From Streptomyces sp. S.PNR 29 (GTDB lineage: Bacteria; Actinomycetota; Actinomycetes; Streptomycetales; Streptomycetaceae): a DNA stretch of 64,000 nucleotides. Location: contig NZ_JANUQM010000013.1 of NCBI RefSeq assembly GCF_030386795.1, positions 186,001 to 250,000 of the forward strand, in the 5' to 3' direction. Position 1 is the first letter of the stretch, and each line of letters starts with the position of its first letter. The notes beneath the pieces were generated by a model, which did no database searches, was not told the DNA's origin, and saw only the letters and a program-made list of their open reading frames with translations. Positions 40,775-48,767 of the stretch are shown here, one piece after another. Position numbers and translations under genes: made by a program.

Positions 40775-42014
40775 ATGCCAGACAAGAAGCGCACCCGCCA
40801 GCCCAACGGCGCCTCATCGATCTACTTCGGCAAGGACGGGAAGTGGCACGGAAGAGTGACAGTCGGCGTCCGGGATGACGGCAAGCCCGACCGCCGCCAC
40901 ATCGAGCGCAAGACCAAGGCCGAGGTGACCAAGGCAGTCCGCGAGATGGAGCGGGCGCGGGATGACAAGAAGCTCAGGAAACCGGGCCAGAGCTGGACAG
41001 TCCAAGCCTGGCTTGAGCACTGGGTCGAGAACATCGCCAAGCCGTACGTCTCCGAGAACACGTACGACGGCTATGAGGTCGACGTACGCGTTCACCTCGT
41101 AACCGGGCCTGGGCGCTCACAAGCTCGACCGCCTGGAGCCCGAGCATCTGGAGCGCTTCTACCGGAAGATGCAGGAGTCCGGGAGCGCCGCCGGCACCGC
41201 CCACCACGCCCACCGGACGATCCGAGTCGCCCTTGGCGAAGCCGTCCGACGCGGGCACGTCGCCACCAATGTGGCCGAGATCGCCAAGGCTCCGCGCCTC
41301 GAAGAAGAGGAAATCGAGCCGTACACGATCGACGAGGTACAGAGCCTCCTGGTCGAGGCGTCGAAGCTCCGCAACAGTGCACGCTGGGTTGTTGCACTGG
41401 CGCTTGGCCTCCGCCAAGGGGAAGCGCTCGGGCTCCACTGGGAAGACGTCGACCTGGACGCCGGATACGTCCGCATCCGCAAGAACCGACTCCGGCCCAA
41501 GTACGCGCACGGCTGCGGAGACAACCCCTGCGGCAGGAAGCCGGGCTACTGCCCGCAGCGACAGCAGACCCGCCGCGAGCACAAGAGCACCAAGTCCCGC
41601 GCCGGACGGCGCACGGTCGGCCTGCCCGATCCGCTGATCAAGCTCCTCCGCCAGCACCAGGAGGAGCAGGAGCGGGAACGGCTCGCGGCCGGAGCCGACT
41701 GGGAGGACAAGGGATACGTCTTCGCCACGCCGACCGGCGGCCCCCTCAGCCCGAACACCGACTTCCACATCTGGAAGCGCCTGCTTCGGGATGCGGGCGT
41801 ACGGGACGCCCGTCTTCATGACGCTCGCCACACCGCCGCGACCGTCCTCTTGATCCTCGGCGTCCCGAACGTCGTGGTCGACGCGATCATGGGTTGGGAG
41901 CCTGGGGGAGCGGCCCCGGTGCGCGCCCGGTACATGCACGTGACGGGGACCATGCTGCGCAAGGTCGCGCAGCAAGTCGGCGACGCTCTTTGGGAGCTCC
42001 CGAAGACGAACTGA
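40775..42014 (+). pseudogene. int: tyrosine-recombinase integrase, frameshifted
   Basis: The start MPDKKRTRQPNGASSIYFG, an arm-binding AP2-like domain and the core-binding start (WLEHWVENIAKPYVSENTYDG) are in one frame up to about 41100. There GTAACCGGG, where the family would have GTACCGGG, shifts the frame. The rest is intact in the second frame: catalytic Arg in LGLRQGEALGL, HDARHTAAT box II, and the Tyr in ARYMHVTG. The gene ends 80 bp from the att core in tRNA-Ser(GGA), the usual place. One inserted A explains the break; a sequencing error is possible but two neighbours are also damaged. Confidence 0.8.
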
Positions 42015-42032
42015 GACGGAAACTGAGACGGA
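42012..42032. repeat. arm-type repeat, integrase end of element
   Basis: TGAGACGGA, AAC, TGAGACGGA, identical to 36146-36166. The first TGA is the stop codon of the integrase. Confidence 0.65.
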
Positions 42033-42037
42033 CAACG

Positions 42038-42073
42038 TCGAAGGGCCCCACCGCGAACGGTGGGGCCCTTCGA
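42038..42073. terminator. bidirectional terminator between integrase and tRNA-Ser(GGA)
   Basis: A perfect 16-bp stem (42038-42053 with 42058-42073) closes a CGAA tetraloop. It can end both the rightward integrase transcript and the leftward tRNA transcript. Confidence 0.8.
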
Positions 42074-42092
42074 CATCGTGCCCGGTGAGGCA

Positions 42093-42149
42093 CTGGCGGA
42101 GGATACGAGATTCGAACTCGTGAGGGGTTGCCCCCAACACGCTTTCCAA
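42093..42149. repeat. proximal att site within tRNA-Ser(GGA)
   Basis: These 57 bp are identical to 35972-36028. They cover the 3' half of the intact tRNA gene from the anticodon stem to the CCA end, so integration leaves the tRNA functional. Confidence 0.95.
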
Positions 42150-42181
42150 GCGTGCGCCCTAGGCCTCTAGGCGAATCCTCC
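42094..42181 (-). tRNA. tRNA-Ser (anticodon GGA), integration target
   Basis: Minus-strand acceptor GGAGGAT pairs with ATCCTCC. The anticodon arm is ACGCT-TGGAAAG-type with anticodon GGA. A long variable arm (TGTTGGGGGCAACCCCTCAC) and T loop GTTCGAATC follow. CCA is encoded in the DNA. Confidence 0.95.
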
Positions 42182-42249
42182 GCCGGAAACATTACATGAC
42201 CGAGAGGAGTGCTCGCGAACTCGTTCCCCGGCCCCGACATCAGGTAGCC

Positions 42250-42350
42250 TTGGCGCAGCCCCTCACGCGGCGCTATCTGACTGAACTCCCCCAGGGCCGG
42301 AAGGCAGCAAGGGTAGGTTGGCTCTGGCGGGTGCGTGGGGGGCGTCTGCG
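42250..42350 (+). ncRNA. ffs: signal recognition particle RNA (small bacterial type); ends approximate
   Basis: The highly conserved apical domain GGGCCGGAAGGCAGCAAGGG is at about 42294-42313, inside CTGAACTCCCCCA...GGCTCTGGCGGGTGCG. Outer arms CAGCCCCTCACGC (42256-42268) and GCGTGGGGGGCG (42333-42344) can pair. Position just upstream of dnaX is the usual one in Streptomyces. It serves in co-translational membrane targeting with Ffh. Confidence 0.9.
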
Positions 42351-42426
42351 TTGGTGGGGCGGGCCTGGCGGGGTCCGGCTCCTCGGGCGGGGCCCGTTGT
42401 CAGTGGGCGCCTATAACCTCGTATGC

Positions 42427-44760
42427 GTGTCGTCTCTCGCTCTGTACCGCCGCTATCGCCCGGAGACCTTCGCCGAGGTCATCGGGCAGGAGCATGTCAC
42501 CGACCCGCTGCAGCAGGCGCTGCGGAACAACCGGGTCAATCACGCGTACCTGTTCAGCGGTCCGCGTGGCTGTGGCAAGACGACCAGCGCGCGGATCCTG
42601 GCCCGGTGCCTGAACTGCGAGCAGGGGCCCACGCCGACGCCGTGCGGGGAGTGCCAGTCCTGCAGGGACCTGGCGCGCAACGGGCCGGGGTCGATCGACG
42701 TCATCGAGATCGACGCCGCTTCGCACGGCGGCGTGGACGATGCCCGTGACCTGAGGGAGAAGGCCTTCTTCGGGCCCGCCCGCAGCCGGTACAAGATCTA
42801 CATCATCGACGAGGCCCACATGGTCACGTCGGCCGGTTTCAACGCGCTGCTCAAGGTGGTCGAGGAGCCGCCGGAGCATCTGAAGTTCATCTTCGCGACC
42901 ACCGAGCCCGAGAAGGTCATCGGGACGATTCGCTCCCGGACCCATCACTATCCGTTCCGGCTCGTGCCGCCGGGGACCCTGCGGGACTACCTCGCCGAGG
43001 TGTGCGAGAAGGAGAAGATCCCCGTCGAGGACGGGGTGCTGCCCCTGGTCGTGCGGGCCGGTGCCGGGTCCGTGCGTGACTCCATGTCCGTCATGGATCA
43101 GTTGCTGGCCGGTGCCGGCGACGACGGTGTGACGTATGCCATGGCGACCGCCCTGCTCGGGTACACGGACGGCTCGCTGCTCGATTCCGTCGTCGAGGCG
43201 TTCGCCTCCGGTGACGGCGCCGCGGCCTTCGAGGTCGTGGACCGGATCATCGAGGGCGGCAACGACCCGCGCCGCTTCGTCGCCGATCTGCTGGAACGGC
43301 TCCGTGACCTGGTCATTCTCGCCGCCGTACCGGACGCGGCCGAGAAGGGGCTGATCGACGCCCCGGCCGATGTCGTCGAGCGGATGCAGGCCCAGGCGCA
43401 GTCCTTCGGTGCCGCCGAACTCAGCCGCGCCGCCGATCTCGTCAATGAGGGGCTGACCGAGATGCGGGGTGCCACCTCACCCCGGCTGCAGCTCGAACTG
43501 ATCTGCGCGCGCGTGCTGCTGCCCGCCGCGTACGGCGACGAGCGGTCCGTCATGGCCCGCCTGGACCGGATCGAGCGGGGCGTGCACTTCTCCGCGGGCG
43601 CCGGCGCGCCCGCCATGGGGTACGTGCCCGGACCCGACGCCCACGCGGGAGCTCCGGCCGCACCCATCCCGCCGGGCGGCGGCGCTGCTGCGGCCCGCGC
43701 GGCGGTACGGGCCTCGGGGGCGCCGACGAGCGGTGGTGCGGCTCCGGGGCCTGCGGGTCCGGTCCCTTCCACGGGTCCGGTCGCTCCCACGGGTCCAGCG
43801 GCTCCTCCGGCCCCCACGGGCCAGAGTGGGCCGCCCTCGGGAGCCGGTGCGCCTGCCGGGCCGGGCGTCGGCGCCGACACCGGTGCTGGTCCCGCCACGG
43901 GCTCCGGCCCCTCCGGCGGAGGCCAACCGCAGCCGCCCCAGCAACCCCAAGCACCCCAGAGGCCTCAGGCCCCGTCCTCCCCCGCGCCCGCATCCGCCCC
44001 CGGCGCCTGGCCCACCCCCGCAGCCGCCGGCAGCGGACGGCGGCCCGGCGGATGGCCCACCGCAGCACCCGCGGACGGTGGCCAGCCCCCGTCTGCACCC
44101 ACCTCGACACCACCGGCCACCCCGACACCGCAGTCGGCCCCGGCACCCGCCTCCCCACCCGCCGGCGGAGGCCTCGACCCCCGCGCTCTCTGGCCGAACA
44201 TCCTGGAGGCGGTCAAGAACCGCCGCCGGTTCACCTGGATCCTGCTCAGCCAGAACGCACAGGTGGCCGGCTTCGACGGCACGACCCTGCAGCTCGGGTT
44301 CGTCAACGCCGGCGCCCGCGACAACTTCCTGAGCAGCGGCAGCGAGGACGTGCTGCGGCAGGCCCTGGGTGAGCAGTTCAACGTCCAGTGGAAGATCGAG
44401 GCGATCGTCGACCCCTCCGGCGGCTCGTCCCCCCAGTCAACGACCGGCTTCCCCGGCGGTGGCGGCGGCTACGGCGGTTCCGGTACCGGCGGGTACGGCG
44501 GCGGCGGTACGTCCGCCCCTCGCCCGGCGACGCCGCAGTCGGCCGCCCCGGCCGCCCCCGCGCAGCCCGCAGCGGCACCGGCCGCCCCCGCCCCGGCGAC
44601 CACACCCGCTCCGCGGCCCTCCGCGCCGGAGCCGTCCTCGATCGAGGACGACATCCCCGCGGACGACGACCCCGACCTCGACGAGTCGGCCCTGTCCGGC
44701 CAGGAACTCATCGTGCGGGAGCTGGGGGCGACGGTCGTCGACGAGTTCATGAACGAGTAG
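42427..44760 (+). CDS. dnaX: DNA polymerase III subunit gamma/tau
   Basis: The 777-residue clamp-loader subunit has an AAA+ core: start SSLALYRRYRPETFAEVIGQ, Walker A SGPRGCGKTTSARI (about residues 44-57), zinc cysteines in CLNCEQGPTPTPCGECQSC, Walker B IYIIDEAHMV and the sensor region TTEPEKVIGTIRSR. From about residue 400 to 590 there is a long Pro/Ala/Gly-rich linker. A tau-like domain (LWPNILEAVKNRRRFTWILL) and an acidic tail follow. GTG at 42427 is preceded by TATAACCT but no ribosome site, so the mRNA may be leaderless. Confidence 0.95.
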   Translation: MSSLALYRRYRPETFAEVIGQEHVTDPLQQALRNNRVNHAYLFSGPRGCGKTTSARILARCLNCEQGPTPTPCGECQSCRDLARNGPGSIDVIEIDAASHGGVDDARDLREKAFFGPARSRYKIYIIDEAHMVTSAGFNALLKVVEEPPEHLKFIFATTEPEKVIGTIRSRTHHYPFRLVPPGTLRDYLAEVCEKEKIPVEDGVLPLVVRAGAGSVRDSMSVMDQLLAGAGDDGVTYAMATALLGYTDGSLLDSVVEAFASGDGAAAFEVVDRIIEGGNDPRRFVADLLERLRDLVILAAVPDAAEKGLIDAPADVVERMQAQAQSFGAAELSRAADLVNEGLTEMRGATSPRLQLELICARVLLPAAYGDERSVMARLDRIERGVHFSAGAGAPAMGYVPGPDAHAGAPAAPIPPGGGAAAARAAVRASGAPTSGGAAPGPAGPVPSTGPVAPTGPAAPPAPTGQSGPPSGAGAPAGPGVGADTGAGPATGSGPSGGGQPQPPQQPQAPQRPQAPSSPAPASAPGAWPTPAAAGSGRRPGGWPTAAPADGGQPPSAPTSTPPATPTPQSAPAPASPPAGGGLDPRALWPNILEAVKNRRRFTWILLSQNAQVAGFDGTTLQLGFVNAGARDNFLSSGSEDVLRQALGEQFNVQWKIEAIVDPSGGSSPQSTTGFPGGGGGYGGSGTGGYGGGGTSAPRPATPQSAAPAAPAQPAAAPAAPAPATTPAPRPSAPEPSSIEDDIPADDDPDLDESALSGQELIVRELGATVVDEFMNE

Positions 44761-44910
44761 CCCCGGCGGCCGGGCAGCTGTGGCTCGGCGGCCTGGCCCT
44801 GGCCTGCCGTGCCCCTGGCCTGCCGTAACCCCGCCTTGGGTGAACCTCCAAACCCCCAACCGGCACCCCTTCGGAAGCCCGCACAAAACAGCTCCCGTTA
44901 GGCTGGCCCC

Positions 44911-46164
44911 GTGAAGGTCCTCGTCATCGGCAGCGGCGCCCGCGAACACGCCCTGTGCCGCTCCCTGTCCCTCGACCCCGACGTCACCGCGCTGCACTGC
45001 GCACCCGGCAACGCCGGCATCGCCGAGGTCGCCGAGTTGCACCAGGTCGACGCCCTCGACGGCAGGGCCGTAACCGCTCTGGCCCGGCAGCTCGGCGCCG
45101 AACTGGTCGTGGTCGGGCCGGAGGCGCCCCTCGTCGCCGGGGTCGCCGACGCCGTGCGCGAGGCCGGCATCCCGGTCTTCGGCCCCTCCGGGGCAGCCGC
45201 GCAGATCGAGGGCTCCAAGGCCTTCGCCAAGGACGTCATGGCAGCGGCCGGTGTGCCCACGGCGCGCTCGTACGTCTGTACGACACCGGAAGAGGTCGAC
45301 ACGGCCCTCGACGCCTTCGGAGCCCCGTACGTCGTCAAGGACGACGGGCTCGCGGCCGGCAAGGGCGTCGTCGTGACCAGCGACATCGAGGCCGCCCGCG
45401 CCCACGCGAACTCCTGCGAGCGCGTGGTCATCGAGGAGTACCTCGACGGCCCCGAGGTCTCCCTCTTCGCCGTCACCGACGGCGAGACGGTCCTCCCGCT
45501 CCAGCCCGCCCAGGACTTCAAGCGCGCCCTCGACAACGACGAGGGCCCGAACACCGGTGGCATGGGCGCGTACTCCCCGCTGCCCTGGGCCGACCCGAAG
45601 CTGGTCGACGAGGTCCTGCAGACCGTGCTGCAACCGACCGTCGACGAGATGCGCCGCCGCGGCACCCCCTTCTCCGGTCTCCTCTACGCCGGCCTCGCGA
45701 TCACCTCCCGTGGTGTCCGGGTGATCGAGTTCAACGCCCGCTTCGGCGACCCCGAGACCCAGGTCGTCCTCGCCCGCCTGAAGACGCCGCTCGCCGGAGT
45801 CCTGACGGCCGCCGCCACCGGCACCCTCGGCGACCTGGAGCCCCTGCGCTGGAGCGACGACGCGGCGGTCACCGTGGTCGTCGCCTCGCACAACTACCCG
45901 GGCACCCCGCGCACCGGCGACCCGATCACCGGCCTCGACGAGGTGGCCGCCGAGGACGCCCCGCACGCGTACGTCCTGCACGCCGGCACCAAGCGCGACG
46001 GCGACGCGATCGTCAGCGCGGGCGGCCGTGTCCTGTCCGTCACGGCCACCGGCAAGGACCTCGCCGAGGCCCGCGACCGCGCGTATCAGGCCGTCTCCCG
46101 TATCCGCCTCGACGGCTCCCAGCACCGCACGGACATCGCGGCGAAGGCAGCCGAGGGCGCGTGA
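44911..46164 (+). CDS. purD: phosphoribosylamine-glycine ligase
   Basis: The 417-residue ATP-grasp enzyme of purine synthesis (PRA plus glycine plus ATP to GAR, cytoplasm) starts with the GSGAREHALCRSL loop. It has FGPSGAAAQIEGSKAFAKD, the glycine-rich KDDGLAAGKGVVV, QDFKRALDNDEGPNTGGMGAYSP and FNARFGDPETQVVL. Length is standard. GTG at 44911 is 150 bp after dnaX. A strong hairpin follows, so it is probably a single-gene unit. Confidence 0.97.
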   Translation: MKVLVIGSGAREHALCRSLSLDPDVTALHCAPGNAGIAEVAELHQVDALDGRAVTALARQLGAELVVVGPEAPLVAGVADAVREAGIPVFGPSGAAAQIEGSKAFAKDVMAAAGVPTARSYVCTTPEEVDTALDAFGAPYVVKDDGLAAGKGVVVTSDIEAARAHANSCERVVIEEYLDGPEVSLFAVTDGETVLPLQPAQDFKRALDNDEGPNTGGMGAYSPLPWADPKLVDEVLQTVLQPTVDEMRRRGTPFSGLLYAGLAITSRGVRVIEFNARFGDPETQVVLARLKTPLAGVLTAAATGTLGDLEPLRWSDDAAVTVVVASHNYPGTPRTGDPITGLDEVAAEDAPHAYVLHAGTKRDGDAIVSAGGRVLSVTATGKDLAEARDRAYQAVSRIRLDGSQHRTDIAAKAAEGA

Positions 46165-46570
46165 CTCACCCGGCGATCGCCTCGCCGATCGCCTCCCGCC
46201 GATGAACCCGGCAGGCCCCGGATCCGTCTCAGGATCCGGGGCCTGTCTTTTGGTGAGTCGGAGACGAGGGGGACTGGGGGGTGATCCGGGGCGTGACCAG
46301 CGGTGGAGGGGCCCAGATCGCGCTGGGGAGGGGCACCGGGACCAGGGGCCTGATCCTCGCTGTCCGTCGTCCACCTCTCCCCAAAGCCATTCCATCGAGT
46401 GACCGATGGCCTATCCGGCTGACGGCGGCCGGGGCCCCAACTAGGGTGCGGCGCAAGCTTTCCGGCACTTGGCCCATCGGCATTGCGATGTCAGTGGCGG
46501 GTGCCACAGTGGGGGAGTGAGCAACGAGCAGAGCAGCGTCACGACAGCAGGGAGGGGGTGACGTCCGGAC
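46165..46570. other. gene-free stretch between purD and the M48-like gene
   Basis: Apart from the purD terminator I see no gene. The last 20 bp contain GGAGGGGGTG, the ribosome site of the next gene, and 46440-46520 should contain its promoter. Confidence 0.45.
46212..46250 (+). terminator. terminator of purD
   Basis: CAGGCCCCGGATCC pairs with GGATCCGGGGCCTG (14 bp, 6-nt loop) and is followed by TCTTTTGG. Confidence 0.85.
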
Positions 46571-48445
46571 GTGACCGGTATGGGTGTGGAAGCGGGCGCG
46601 CAGGCCGCGCGCTCCCGGGCGCTGGCCGTGCTGCGCATCCGCAGCCGGGCGCTGGCGGTCGCGCTGCTCCCGGCGGCAGCCGCCGTGATCCTGCTCGCCG
46701 GCGGCTCCACCGGCCACCTCGTGGGCCGGGGCTGGGAGGTCGCCCGCTGGACCGTGACCGCCCTCGCCCTCCTCGTGCTGTTCGCCGCCGGCGGCGTCGC
46801 CCTGGTCGTCGCCCGTGCCCGTCCCGCCATGAGTCCCACGGTCACGATCGCGGAGGAGTCGGCGCCCGACCTGTACCGCATGGTGCGCGACCTCGCCGAC
46901 CGCCTCGACGTCCCCGCCCCCTCCGCGATAGCGCTCACGCCGGACTGCGACAGCTGGCTGGAGGACCGCACCCACCCGGCCCATGGCCCTCCGCCGCCGG
47001 AGGAGCACGACGACATAGCGGGCGCCGGCGGGTTCCCGCGCCGCCGGTCCCTCGCCGCGCCCGTCCTCGTCATCGGCTCCCCGTTCCTGTGGTGGATGCG
47101 CGTCGGCGAGCTGCGCGCGGTCCTCGCCCCGGTCGTCGCGGGTACGGGACCGTCGGCGCACCCGGACATAGCCGCGGCCCGCCGCTTCGTCCGGGGCCTG
47201 GACGCCGCGGTGGCGGTGGCCTCGGACCGCGGACGCTGCCCCCTGGCCCGGGTGGTGTGTGCGGGCATCGGCGAGGTGTCCCGGCTCCTGCTGCGCAGCT
47301 GCCAGGGCCATGCCGCCGAGATGGAGCGCGGGGTCGCGGCGGCCGCCGCCGAGCGTGCACAGGCTGTGGACTACGGACTGCGGATCGTCGCGCAGGAGCA
47401 GGTGGGACTGGCGTACGCGGGCTGGGACCGGCTGCTGACCCGCGTGGCGCTGCCCGCCTGGCGGATGGGCCGCTGGCCCTCCCGGCTGGACGCGGGCGTG
47501 GTCGCGGCCCTCACCGAGCTGTCCCGCCGTGACCGCCTGGCCGAGGGATTCGCCTCCCGCCTGGGCGAACGCCCCGCCTGCGACCTGCTGGAGGAACCCG
47601 GCGTCGTGGACGAGGCGGCCTCTCTCCTCGCCGCCCGTCTCTTCCACGGCGGTCCCTCGAAGCCCGGCCCGGACTGGTCCCCCGTGGAGTGGCACGAATA
47701 CCCGGAGGAGGTCGTCGACCGCAAATGGCGCACCGACGCGGCCCGCCTCCACCGCGTCCTGGACGCCCTCGGTGTCCGCCGCGCCGGCGCCGGCCCCTCC
47801 CACGACTCCGTCGGCCCCACCCTCGCCCGGGTCCTCGACCACCTCACGGACCTGACCGGACCGAGGGGTCTGCGAGCAGAGGGAAAACCGTCCCGGACGC
47901 CGGCACCTCCCGAACCAGCCCCACCGCTCCAGCCCCCCGAACCCCCCGGCAAGGACGCTCCCGCCAAGGGTGCTCCCCGCAACGACGCCCCCGCCAAGGA
48001 CGACGACGAGGAAGACCTCACCGGCACCACCCCTCGCAGTGCCGCCCTGGCCGCCGGACTGCGTGCCGCGCTGGCGCGTGAGGAGGCGGCGGCCGTGCGG
48101 ACCACGGGGCCCGAGGACTCCGCTCCCACCGGGCAGCCCGGCCCCGGCACCACTCCCTGGGACGACCGTGTGCTCCCCCTCTTCCCCCTGCAACTCCCGC
48201 GCACGGCCCGCGAGATCCTCACCGACCACATCACGGCGATGGTGTGCTGCGCCGCCATGGACACAGCGGGCGCGACCCCGGGCCTCGACTGGCTGGACGG
48301 CCCGTCCCTCCTGGTCAACGGCGCACGGGCGGCCGACCTGGCGCCCCGGGTCCTCAGCCTCGTCGAGACGGGCGACCCGACCCCCCTGCGGGCCTGGCTG
48401 ACGGAGCTGGGGATACGCGCGGAGAAGCCGGTCCGGCTGGTCTGA
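46571..48445 (+). CDS. two-helix membrane protein resembling a catalytically dead M48 peptidase
   Basis: The 624-residue protein has two N-terminal transmembrane helices (about residues 27-47 and 58-80). The next 250 residues follow the layout of M48 (Ste24/HtpX-like) peptidases: ESAPDLYRMVRDLADRLDVPAPSAIALTPD, then VGELRAVLAPVVAGTGPSAHPDIAAARRFV. In active enzymes the latter reads LRAVLAHExxH; here His-Glu-x-x-His is missing. A Pro-rich, acidic linker (about 445-510) and a C-terminal helical domain end it. GTG at 46571 is used. It is a conserved Streptomyces protein by synteny; its role is unknown. Confidence 0.7.
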   Translation: MTGMGVEAGAQAARSRALAVLRIRSRALAVALLPAAAAVILLAGGSTGHLVGRGWEVARWTVTALALLVLFAAGGVALVVARARPAMSPTVTIAEESAPDLYRMVRDLADRLDVPAPSAIALTPDCDSWLEDRTHPAHGPPPPEEHDDIAGAGGFPRRRSLAAPVLVIGSPFLWWMRVGELRAVLAPVVAGTGPSAHPDIAAARRFVRGLDAAVAVASDRGRCPLARVVCAGIGEVSRLLLRSCQGHAAEMERGVAAAAAERAQAVDYGLRIVAQEQVGLAYAGWDRLLTRVALPAWRMGRWPSRLDAGVVAALTELSRRDRLAEGFASRLGERPACDLLEEPGVVDEAASLLAARLFHGGPSKPGPDWSPVEWHEYPEEVVDRKWRTDAARLHRVLDALGVRRAGAGPSHDSVGPTLARVLDHLTDLTGPRGLRAEGKPSRTPAPPEPAPPLQPPEPPGKDAPAKGAPRNDAPAKDDDEEDLTGTTPRSAALAAGLRAALAREEAAAVRTTGPEDSAPTGQPGPGTTPWDDRVLPLFPLQLPRTAREILTDHITAMVCCAAMDTAGATPGLDWLDGPSLLVNGARAADLAPRVLSLVETGDPTPLRAWLTELGIRAEKPVRLV

Positions 48446-48767
48446 CGCCACCGGCACCCCGACCGCACCACCGATTCATCTCCGCCCCCCTCGCACCGCG
48501 TCCCGCATCGAAAAGAGCCATCCCCCCGCACCGCCCCACGCATCACCCCCGCACCCGAAAGAACCACCCCCGCTCCGAGAATCGGATTCCCCTGCTCCAC
48601 TTTCGGTGAATTCGCAACGAATCGTGACAGCGCGCGTGCGTTATGTGATGTGCTGAGACCGTTCGCGCACATGGCAAACGCTGACGACATACGACAGCCA
48701 CGACATGCCCACAAACAGGCACATCTGCGCACAGGCGACCACGGGGGCACAAGGGAGGGGAAGACCC
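48446..48767. promoter_or_regulatory. gene-free promoter region upstream of the DMFase-like gene
   Basis: These 322 bp hold no credible gene. From 48590 to 48740 the sequence is AT-richer and contains several CACA/ACAT runs. AAGGGAGGGG just before the ATG is the ribosome site of the gene that follows. Confidence 0.4.

Noticed and set aside
36029..42092. A conjugation gene (TraSA/FtsK-like) inside the element
   Set aside because: All open frames between the att sites are accounted for; none has Walker motifs of a translocase.
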